From assembly GCA_029781135.1 (NCBI GenBank), contig JAKOXH010000019.1, forward strand, positions 289,756-353,755: DNA of 64,000 bases, in the 5' to 3' direction. Each line of letters begins with the position of its first letter. Positions within the stretch are counted from its first letter, which is position 1. The notes beneath the pieces are model-generated. The model worked only from the letters and a program-made list of their open reading frames with translations. It did not search any database and was not told where the DNA came from. Of the stretch, positions 37,172-44,344 are shown piece after piece. Both the position numbers and the translations under genes were made by a program. The DNA is from Planctomycetota bacterium (GTDB taxonomy: Bacteria > Planctomycetota > Planctomycetia > Pirellulales > Lacipirellulaceae).

Positions 37172-38527
37172 TTGGCCGAAAGCAGCATCTCATCGATCGA
37201 AGACCGCCCGCTTAGCGTGGACCAGCAGCTTTGGCGTTGGAAAGTGCTGATATCGACCTATTTTGCCTACGCTGGCTTCTATTTGGTCCGCAAGGTCTTT
37301 TCGCTCTGTAAGACGACGCTCGCCAAGGATTACGGCTTCGACTATACGAGCGTGGCCAACATCTGGACCGCCTTTCTGGTCGCTTACATGCTGGGCCAGT
37401 TCATTAATGGCTTTATCGGCCGCAAGTGGGGGCCGCGCGTGCTGCTGCTCGGCGGGTTGGGGCTCTCGATGGCGTTCAGCATCGCTTGCGGTTTCGCCAA
37501 CTCCTATTACACGTTTCTGGCGTTCATGACGTTCAACGGTCTCGCCCAAGCCGCGGGCTGGCCGGGTTGCGTCGGGGGCGTGGCCGAGTGGCTTCGCCGC
37601 CGCGAACGCGGAACGATCATGGGATTTTGGTCGACGAATTACGTCGTCGGCAACATCGCCGTGAAAATGATCGGCGGAGCCCTGCTGGGGTATTACTCAA
37701 CCCTCTACGGCGGCCATTACGGCGTTCGTTACACTTTCTTCGGTTGCACGCTACTCTCGTTTGCCATTTGGTGGCTAGTTTATTTCTGGCAACGCGATAA
37801 GCCGGAGGACCTCGGCCTTGAGCCCATTGTCGACCATGAGCATCCAGAGGACCGTGTCGTCGTTTCGACAACACGTGAGCATGCGGGGTGGGCCGCTTAT
37901 AAGCAACTCCTTTTGAATCCCATCGTGCCGACGATGGGCTTCGCGTACTTTAGCATCAAGTTCCTGCGGTACACGTTGGACTCGTGGCTGCCCACTTTCC
38001 TCGCACTGCACGGCATGGAAGTCGACCGCGCCTCGTACTATTCCTCGATTTTCGATATCGCGGGCTTTGCGGGCGCCGTAATCGCGGGGCTGGTGGTTGA
38101 TCGGCTCGTGAGGAGTCGGTGGGAAATCGTTTGCCTGGTGATGGGGGCAGGGCTTGTTCTTAGCTATATTACGGTGATTCGTTTTGGCAGTAGCCCAGTA
38201 ATGCTCTCCGTGTGTTTTGGGCTCGTCGGTTTCATGCTGTACGGTCCCGATACGCTGTTGGCCGGTGCCGCGGCGGTCGGGGTTGCTGGCCAGCGGAATG
38301 CGGTCGCGGTGGCCGGGCTCGTCAATGGGCTCGGCAGCATTGGCCCCATCGTGCAGGAACAAATCAATGGGCACATTTTGCAGGCCTATTCGCCGGACGA
38401 AGCGGTTATCATCACGAATCGACTTGGGCTTTGGATCAGCGTTCTATTCTTCATTGCGGCAGTGGCGATGACCATTCAGGCCTACATCGGTCGGCAGCGA
38501 CGAAATGCGACCAGCACAGAATTTTAA
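37172..38527 (+). CDS. MFS transporter, organophosphate:phosphate antiporter (OPA/GlpT-like) type, 451 aa
   Basis: About twelve hydrophobic segments. The N-terminal YFAYAGFYLVRKVFSLCKTT and LAKDYGFDYTSVANIWTAFL and GFIGRKWGPRVLLLGGL match the OPA family, which includes glycerol-3-phosphate and hexose-phosphate antiporters and their sensors; the Y-x-x-R-K region corresponds to the substrate-phosphate-binding Arg of GlpT/UhpT. The TTG at 37172 is preceded by GAGGAAA and is taken as start. It is the first gene of a probable three-gene set with the SDR and aminotransferase genes; 21 bp separate it from the next. Substrate perhaps a phosphorylated sugar. Confidence 0.9.
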   Translation: MAESSISSIEDRPLSVDQQLWRWKVLISTYFAYAGFYLVRKVFSLCKTTLAKDYGFDYTSVANIWTAFLVAYMLGQFINGFIGRKWGPRVLLLGGLGLSMAFSIACGFANSYYTFLAFMTFNGLAQAAGWPGCVGGVAEWLRRRERGTIMGFWSTNYVVGNIAVKMIGGALLGYYSTLYGGHYGVRYTFFGCTLLSFAIWWLVYFWQRDKPEDLGLEPIVDHEHPEDRVVVSTTREHAGWAAYKQLLLNPIVPTMGFAYFSIKFLRYTLDSWLPTFLALHGMEVDRASYYSSIFDIAGFAGAVIAGLVVDRLVRSRWEIVCLVMGAGLVLSYITVIRFGSSPVMLSVCFGLVGFMLYGPDTLLAGAAAVGVAGQRNAVAVAGLVNGLGSIGPIVQEQINGHILQAYSPDEAVIITNRLGLWISVLFFIAAVAMTIQAYIGRQRRNATSTEF

Positions 38528-38548
38528 GGATATGACGTCTAACTTGCT

Positions 38549-39445
38549 ATGAAGAAACGCCTTTTGGTAACAGGCTGCGGTGGCTTCGTCGCTGGCAGTA
38601 TTTTGAAACAGGCCGGGAATGAGTGGAAGCTATTTGGGGTCTCGCGTTCCGCGGTTCCGGGCGGCCGAAGCGATCTAACCCACCTCCAGTTTGATCTTTG
38701 CGACTTTTCTCGGTTACGCGAAGTATTTGCAGATATTCGTCCCGCGGCGGTCATCCACACCGCGGCCAAAGCCGATATCGACCGCAGCCAGGCGAACCAG
38801 GCCGAGACGGAAATCGTCAATGTCGGCGTGACGCAGCAGCTCATCACGCTGTGTCGCGACCACGGCACGAAGATGGTGTTCTGTTCGACGGATGCGGTGT
38901 TCGATGGGAAGAAGGGAAATTACAACGAGGAAGACCCGCCCCATGCGGTCAATTTCTATGCCGACACAAAAATCCGCTGCGAACAGTTGGTACAGAAAGA
39001 ACTGAACGACGCGGTCGTTGCCCGCCTCGCGCTCGTTGCGGGGCTACCGATGCTTGGTGCCGGCAACTCGTTCTTGGCGAAAATGATCGCCAGTTTTGAA
39101 CAGAACAAACCTGTGATGGCCCCGGTGAACGAAATTCGCACACCGATCGACGTCGTCACCTTGGGGCAAGCACTCCTTGAATTGGCTGGCAACGACTTTG
39201 CCGGGATCATACACCTCGCGGGCAACACGCCGCTAAATCGCTACGACATGTCGTGCCAAATTGCGACGACCCTCGGCTTTCCAACGGCACTTGTGATCCG
39301 CACCAACTCGGCCGACGATAAGAATCGCGCCCCACGCCCCGCCGACGCCACCATGAACAACACCAAGGCACGTCGCGTTCTCAAGACGCGGATGCTCGAT
39401 TTTGCCGATGGCCTACGCCTTACGCTGGGAACCAAGGAGAAGTGA
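38549..39445 (+). CDS. SDR-type sugar-nucleotide reductase (dTDP-4-dehydrorhamnose reductase-like), 298 aa
   Basis: The NAD(P) motif is KRLLVTGCGGFVAGSILKQA (TGxxGxxG). AAVIHTAAKADIDRSQANQA matches the RmlD family, as do MVFCSTDAVFDGKKGNYNEE and NFYADTKIRCEQLVQ, giving a catalytic Y-x-x-x-K-like ADTKIRCE arrangement (here Y-A-D-T-K). Cytoplasmic. Family knowledge: RmlD reduces dTDP-4-keto-rhamnose; relatives act on other nucleotide sugars or on methionine adenosyltransferase. Its position between a transporter and a DegT-type aminotransferase supports a deoxy- or amino-sugar pathway. ATG 38549. Confidence 0.88.
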   Translation: MKKRLLVTGCGGFVAGSILKQAGNEWKLFGVSRSAVPGGRSDLTHLQFDLCDFSRLREVFADIRPAAVIHTAAKADIDRSQANQAETEIVNVGVTQQLITLCRDHGTKMVFCSTDAVFDGKKGNYNEEDPPHAVNFYADTKIRCEQLVQKELNDAVVARLALVAGLPMLGAGNSFLAKMIASFEQNKPVMAPVNEIRTPIDVVTLGQALLELAGNDFAGIIHLAGNTPLNRYDMSCQIATTLGFPTALVIRTNSADDKNRAPRPADATMNNTKARRVLKTRMLDFADGLRLTLGTKEK

Positions 39446-39449
39446 TCAA

Positions 39450-40646
39450 GTGGCCTCCCCGAAGATTCAACACGGTCTGGAAATCAAATTTGGCAGCGAA
39501 TACGGAGCGGAGGAAGAGCAAGCCGCGCTCGATGTAATCCGCCAGGGCGCTCCGACCAGCGGTGAAGCCTGCCTGCAATTCGAGGCCGACTTCGCCAAAT
39601 ACTGCGGCGTGAAACATGCTCGAGCCGTTTCCAACGGCACGGCCGCATTGTTCCTTTCGATGGTCGGTCTGGGAATCAAGCCGGGCGATCGTGTGATCAC
39701 GACGCCAATGACCTGGATCGCCTCGGCCGCGGCCCCCGCCACGCTCGGCGCCGAGATCGATTTCGTCGACATCGATCCGAAAACCTACAACCTCGATGCC
39801 AACCAACTGGCCGCGAAGATCACGCCGCGTACCAAAGCAATTGTGCCGGTGCATCTCTATGGCCAGTGCTGTGATATGGATGCTATCCTCGCGATCGCCA
39901 ACGAGCATGGCATCGCGGTAGTTGAAGATGCGGCTCAGGCGGTCGGCAGCGAATACAAGGGCCGCAAGGCCGGTGCGATGGGCACCACCGGCTGCTTCAG
40001 CTTCCACGAGCAGAAGAACATGTCGACGCTCGGCGAAGGCGGCATGATCACGACCAACGACGCCGCTTTGTTCGAGCGAATCGCCTTGTATCGCTCGCAT
40101 TGCACGCGCGTCGTGGGCCGCAGCACGAAATACTGTTCACTCGACGAGTCGAAGATCGACGTCGGCAAGGCGTTCTGGTGGCAAGACTTCGACGACACGG
40201 GCTACAACTTCCGCATGACTGATATCCAGGCCGCCGTCGGCATCATCCAACTCAAGAAGCTCGATGCCCTCAACGAGCGCCGCATCCGCAACGCGGCGTT
40301 CTTGACCAAAGCGTTAGCCGACGTACCCGGTTTGACGCCGCCCGCGATCCTCCCCGGCAACAAACACACGTTTCACCTCTACCCCGTGATGATCGACGCC
40401 GCCAAGTTCGGGCTCGATAAGATTGATTTCGTGTACAAGATGCTGCATGAACGGGGCATCAAGCTTGGCACGCACTACAATCCGCTGAATTGGTCAACCG
40501 CGTTTAAGAAGCGTGGCTATGATCGCGGCCAATTCCCCAATGCGGAGAAAGTCGGCGAATCATCGGTCACGCTGCCCATCAATCCGCGGCAAACCCAAGC
40601 GGCACTGGAGTACCTGGTCGAGAGTATTCATGCCGTGCGTCAATGA
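39450..40646 (+). CDS. DegT/DnrJ/EryC1-family PLP aminotransferase, 398 aa
   Basis: Typical DegT motifs are SGEACLQFEADFAKYCGVKH, AVSNGTAALFLSMVGLGIKP, PMTWIASAAA, VPVHLYGQCCDMDAILAIAN, VVEDAAQAVGSEYKG (Asp and Gln for the PLP ring) and CFSFHEQKNMSTLGEGGMIT, where the Lys forms the Schiff base. Family knowledge: transfer of an amino group to keto sugars bound to nucleotides, or sugar dehydratase variants. GTG at 39450, with AAGGAG upstream and 4 bp after the previous stop, is chosen; the ATG at 39402 would overlap the SDR gene by 44 bp. It ends the three-gene set. Confidence 0.92.
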   Translation: MASPKIQHGLEIKFGSEYGAEEEQAALDVIRQGAPTSGEACLQFEADFAKYCGVKHARAVSNGTAALFLSMVGLGIKPGDRVITTPMTWIASAAAPATLGAEIDFVDIDPKTYNLDANQLAAKITPRTKAIVPVHLYGQCCDMDAILAIANEHGIAVVEDAAQAVGSEYKGRKAGAMGTTGCFSFHEQKNMSTLGEGGMITTNDAALFERIALYRSHCTRVVGRSTKYCSLDESKIDVGKAFWWQDFDDTGYNFRMTDIQAAVGIIQLKKLDALNERRIRNAAFLTKALADVPGLTPPAILPGNKHTFHLYPVMIDAAKFGLDKIDFVYKMLHERGIKLGTHYNPLNWSTAFKKRGYDRGQFPNAEKVGESSVTLPINPRQTQAALEYLVESIHAVRQ

Positions 40647-40647
40647 A

Positions 40648-40680
40648 CCCTCCCCCTTTGGGAGAGGGCAGGGTGAGGGC
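40648..40680. repeat. CCCTCCCCC...GGGAGAGGG repeat
   Basis: ACCCTCCCCCTTTGGGAGAG and GGCAGGGTGAGGGC directly after the aminotransferase stop. Same family as 4289-4324. May act as the terminator of the three-gene set. Confidence 0.7.
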
Positions 40681-40883
40681 GTAGGGTGGGCACTGTTCAC
40701 CATCGATACTGTGGCGGTCAGGGTTGAGTCGTTTCGTTTAACCCGGAGCCAGCGGCGACGGCGATACACGAAGAATGCTTCTGTCGCCGTTGGCTCCAGG
40801 TCAAACGATTTAGTCACACCCGCGTGCGGTAGATATGAATTGCGTGTCTACACAATAACGACGGTGGGCGATGCCCACCCTAC
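40681..40883. repeat. Nested palindromes: GTAGGGTGGGC frame around a 73-bp repeat
   Basis: GTAGGGTGGGC (40681-40691) and GCCCACCCTAC (40873-40883) are perfect inverted repeats around the 73-bp palindrome at 40735-40807. No open frame of note inside. Confidence 0.75.
40735..40807. repeat. 73-bp palindromic repeat (GGAGCCAACGGCGAC family)
   Basis: CGTTTAACCCGGAGCCAGCG with GCGACGG at left, and TGTCGCCGTTGGCTCCAGGT with CAAACG at right. Same length as the copy at 19845-19917 and closely similar in sequence. Confidence 0.87.
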
Positions 40884-40902
40884 AAAGGGAGGATTCGCCA
40901 TT

Positions 40903-42873
40903 TCATATTCCCCGTCGCCGCCGGGGTTCGGGCATGGCCCGCACGGCGGCGATAATCTCTTTGAGCTGCAGCAAGTCGTCGTGATTCTGGTCGATGGCGG
41001 CAAAATGCTGCTTGAGAATGTCGATGGATTCAACCTCTTTTTCGCTCAAGCCGCCGTCGTGGTTTGAATCAGCTGTGTCGAATGTCCCCACGATGTCGAG
41101 GCCAGTGACGACCGGTTTCTTGCCCGCTTGCCGTGCGTCATCGCGCGGCACCATCACATCGAAAAACCCCAACATCATTTCGTCCCAGGTTTGCTCACCC
41201 CACTTCACCGACTTTGTGGGGTCCGGGTTCGCCAGGTTCGCCTCCGAATTGTCGAACACGGCCCGGCAACTAATCACCGACCCGGCCGGAATCTTACGCG
41301 GCTCGGCCAGCACGTAGCGCGTCTGCCAGTTGAAGTCGTATTTCGGCACATCGAGCAGCACTTCGCGTTCGCCTGTCGGCAGAACTAGCTCATAACGAAA
41401 CGCCTTGCCGCGCACGTGCATGTGGGGCGATAGCGAAACCAAAGTCACATCCTGTTTCGTCGGCCGGCTGGTCGCCGTCACCACATGCTCGGCCGCTTGC
41501 GGCGGAATCACGAAATCGAGATTGCCGACTTCCGTGGTGATCAATTCCTTGTCGATTTGCTTCAAATCCGCGAGCAATATTCCGACTTTCGTGGTGTCTT
41601 TTTGTTCCGAGCCATTGGGCGTGTAATGCATTTCGAACACGATCGTCGAATTGGCCGGAATGCGTTTGGCCGAGCCGGCCGGAAACGGATCGAGCCGTAG
41701 CCCGGGCACATAAGCCGACAAGAAGATCCGATCGTGTTCCCAGTTTCCATTGGGAGGCACAACGTAAATGATTGTGTGATGGACGACCGCCGGATTGCCC
41801 GGCAGCACCTCGGCGCCGGTGATCCATTTATCCTCGTCAAATTTCGTGGCCACGCGGAAATACTGATACGGCACACCTTCGCGGCCACCGTCGGCCGGCA
41901 CCGCGAACGGCTCGGGCATCGAAAGCACGATGTCTGGGTCACGCGGCAACTGCCAGCCTTTGGTGAACTTGCGCGGCTGTGGCAAATCCTTCCTATCGCC
42001 CTCCGGGCACCCGTTCTTCACCCAGGTGTAGAGCGATTCCTTTTCCTTGTCGGGCATGCTACGTGCGTTGACGAAATTGCCAAACTTCGGGTTCGCATGC
42101 CAGGGTGGCATGCGCCGCTGGCGCACGACCTCCGCCATCATTTCTCCCCAGCTGGCCGCTTCGCTGTACGAACTCAAGTCAAATGGTCCGATCTCACCCG
42201 CCCGATGGCATTCCACGCAATGTGCCTGCAGAATCGGTGCGATATCGTGACAGTAGGTTACTTCGCTATCCGATTTCGACTCATGCGCGCGGCCAATGAT
42301 GCAGCCCACCGCTTCTGTTTCTGGAACCGTGACATTCTTCTTGTTCAGCACTTCGTCGATCGCCAGCCGCAGGTCTTCCCGCGTCGGCTTATTGCGTATG
42401 ATGCCGACCAAATACTGATCATCGATTCGACCTCGATAACATATTTCGCGATCGCGATTCAGAACGAACGCTGACGGCGTCCGTTCGGCGCCGAACTGAT
42501 CGGCCACATTATTCCGCATGTCCTTGAGCACTGGAACCGTGAGCTTATGTTGCCGGACAAATGCGGCAATATCTTCCAGCGAGTCCTGCACGTTCGGCAT
42601 CACGATCAACATGCCCACACCGCGTTTCGCGTACTTATCGGCGATCGCCTGGAGTCGGCCCGCGTACAGCTTTGCCAATGGACACTCGGTTCCCAGGAAA
42701 GCGACGACGACCACATCGCGATCCGCATAATCCGCCAACGAATGTTCTTTGCCCAAGTGATCGGGCAGTTTGAAATCAGCGATCTTCGCGCCGAGTTTGG
42801 TTTCCGCGAGGGCAATGGGTGAAACCGCAAAAAACAGTAGAGCGAAACCAATAATTGAGCTGCGAACGAACAT
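40903..42873 (-). CDS. Redoxin / heme-motif / copper-monooxygenase-like / EF-hand fusion, exported, 656 aa
   Basis: After a signal peptide (MFVRSSIIGFALLFFAVSPI) residues about 25-200 are an AhpC/Tlpa-like redoxin (FLGTECPLAKLYAGRLQAIA), with one Cys of the usual pair. A cytochrome-like site follows: CHDIAPILQAHCVECHRAGE (CxxCH), with RRMPPWHANP. Residues about 330-580 resemble the ascorbate-dependent type II copper monooxygenase fold: AVVHHTIIYVVPPNGN (His pair), FEMHYTPNG and SPHMHVRGKAFRYE (H-x-H). The C-terminus has two EF-hand-like loops, DTADSNHDGGLSEKE and AIDQNHDDLLQLKE. ATG 42873 has AAGGA 5 nt upstream; the longer frame to 43065 lacks a signal peptide start. Role unknown, likely extracytoplasmic redox chemistry. 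Confidence 0.85.
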   Translation of the reverse strand: MFVRSSIIGFALLFFAVSPIALAETKLGAKIADFKLPDHLGKEHSLADYADRDVVVVAFLGTECPLAKLYAGRLQAIADKYAKRGVGMLIVMPNVQDSLEDIAAFVRQHKLTVPVLKDMRNNVADQFGAERTPSAFVLNRDREICYRGRIDDQYLVGIIRNKPTREDLRLAIDEVLNKKNVTVPETEAVGCIIGRAHESKSDSEVTYCHDIAPILQAHCVECHRAGEIGPFDLSSYSEAASWGEMMAEVVRQRRMPPWHANPKFGNFVNARSMPDKEKESLYTWVKNGCPEGDRKDLPQPRKFTKGWQLPRDPDIVLSMPEPFAVPADGGREGVPYQYFRVATKFDEDKWITGAEVLPGNPAVVHHTIIYVVPPNGNWEHDRIFLSAYVPGLRLDPFPAGSAKRIPANSTIVFEMHYTPNGSEQKDTTKVGILLADLKQIDKELITTEVGNLDFVIPPQAAEHVVTATSRPTKQDVTLVSLSPHMHVRGKAFRYELVLPTGEREVLLDVPKYDFNWQTRYVLAEPRKIPAGSVISCRAVFDNSEANLANPDPTKSVKWGEQTWDEMMLGFFDVMVPRDDARQAGKKPVVTGLDIVGTFDTADSNHDGGLSEKEVESIDILKQHFAAIDQNHDDLLQLKEIIAAVRAMPEPRRRRGI

Positions 42874-43174
42874 TCGAGTCCTTGGCTGCAGTTCGACGAT
42901 TTGCCAGCGCTCGGGCTGAGACACCAATATCGTAGTATAAGCGGACGAGCAGGAGCCAGGGGACTGCGCCTCACGCAAATCCAACGGCGGAATGCGCGAT
43001 TCCCAAGTAGATTCGCCGCCAGGGTGTTTTGTCGCTGCGAAATTATCGGAGAATCGTCGCGTCATGGACTACATCTGCCGACTACGGACGTAGTAGAAAC
43101 ATATTGGCAGAATCCCTCGCCGGGGTGGTGCCATCGCAAGCCTGGTTCATTCACACAACACGATGTGCAAGGGT
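42874..43174. other. Intergenic region, nothing recognised
   Basis: 301 bp between the stop of the PEP-CTERM gene's downstream side (43175) and the start of the fusion-protein gene. It should hold the promoter of the gene at 40903-42873. No repeat or open frame of note. Confidence 0.4.
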
Positions 43175-44038
43175 TCATTGCTTGGGGTAGTTCCGCCCAC
43201 GTCGGCTCCATCGTTGGATCGTAGCCCCGTACGTCGCCATAACGAAAAGTACCGCGAAAGTCGGCTCGGGCACTGCCGCCAGTGACGTTAGCGAAGGTAC
43301 GGCCGCCCCGCCTCCAGCAGCCGCGCCGAAGTTGGCGCGCCACGTGTTATAATCGGCTTGGGAAAATGTGCCGCCAAGACCTGCTTTCCAGACCACATAG
43401 TCGGCGGCGTCCACAACGCCATTGGCATTGAAATCGCCGGCTGGCCCCGCGACGGGCAGGCCATTCAACGTCAAACCCGTCAGGGCAAAGTCGCCAAACA
43501 GGCTGACGGTGTACGTCTCGTAACCCTTGAGCAGAGCCGTGCTGTAATAGCCGGGCAAATCATTGTAGCTAAACGTGCTTCCACTGTAGCCGGTCGCATC
43601 GAAGTAGATGGGGTCATTAAAGGCATCTTCGCCGTTCAGTTTCGGCATGATTTCAAACGATGCCCCTGTTGCGGCCGTGTTAAGCAGCAGCTTGGCCGTA
43701 AATGCCGTGAAATCGAAGACACTGCCATCCACGCGTTTGACGACAATCTGTGCGCCGCTAGGGTTGGGGCCGGCCGTAACCGCCTGCCCCTCCACGCCGG
43801 CGGGCCAGGAAACCAATACGGGGCGACCGATTGGGTTGGGGCCGATGCCACCCGTGAACAGCTTGTCCAGCGTGTAATGAAACAGGTAACCATTGCTCTT
43901 CACTTCGTCCCACGTCGCGCCCGAAGCGACCGGCGTTGCCACCTGCGAATTGTTGAAGAAGACAGTGGTCGCGGCGTCGACAGCCGCACAACTCAGCGAT
44001 GCCACGACCAACCCAATGGATGAAACGGTCCTGCTCAT
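43175..44038 (-). CDS. PEP-CTERM protein with dockerin-like site, 287 aa
   Basis: Signal peptide (MSRTVSSIGLVVASLSCAAVDA), a beta-rich domain of about 170 residues without a recognised family, then AGDFNANGVVDAADYVVWKA, a dockerin-like calcium loop with a second half SQADYNTWRANFGAA, and AVPEPTFAVLFVMATYG followed by RWSRRGR, the PEP-CTERM sorting end. The tail beyond the RR pair (NYPKQ) is short. Expected to be exported and cell-surface sorted. It is a separate transcription unit, with the next gene on the same strand over 300 bp away. Confidence 0.87.
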   Translation of the reverse strand: MSRTVSSIGLVVASLSCAAVDAATTVFFNNSQVATPVASGATWDEVKSNGYLFHYTLDKLFTGGIGPNPIGRPVLVSWPAGVEGQAVTAGPNPSGAQIVVKRVDGSVFDFTAFTAKLLLNTAATGASFEIMPKLNGEDAFNDPIYFDATGYSGSTFSYNDLPGYYSTALLKGYETYTVSLFGDFALTGLTLNGLPVAGPAGDFNANGVVDAADYVVWKAGLGGTFSQADYNTWRANFGAAAGGGAAVPSLTSLAAVPEPTFAVLFVMATYGATIQRWSRRGRNYPKQ

Positions 44039-44344
44039 TTTGGCCCTCTTATCGTGAACATGACTATGCGTCTCAGCTCGCGAATCGGCACGCTGTTCGG
44101 CACAAAAGTCGCCCGCACGATATTCCTAACGATTAGAAGCGAGTTTCGCCGTTATTCCCCGCCACGGAATCCCGGCTTACTGGCCAAAATTGTATCACAG
44201 AGAAGGCCGCGTATTGCGCTTTTGCGCAACTCACCCCGCCACTAGGTGGATTGGTCTATTTCCTTTGACGGGGTGCAAGCCGTTGGCGTGGGCGACAGCA
44301 CCGATGCGCCGGAAACGCAACCTGCTACTGGACAATGAACGATA
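44039..44344. other. Intergenic region
   Basis: 306 bp between two minus-strand genes. It should hold the promoter of the PEP-CTERM gene and the end of the four-gene operon at 44345-52802. No clear terminator hairpin with a T run is visible. Confidence 0.4.

Noticed and set aside
43066..43224. Extension of the redoxin fusion gene to 43065 and a small frame at 42901-43224
   Set aside because: The extension has no signal peptide and ATG 42873 with AAGGA explains the start; the small frame is a shadow.
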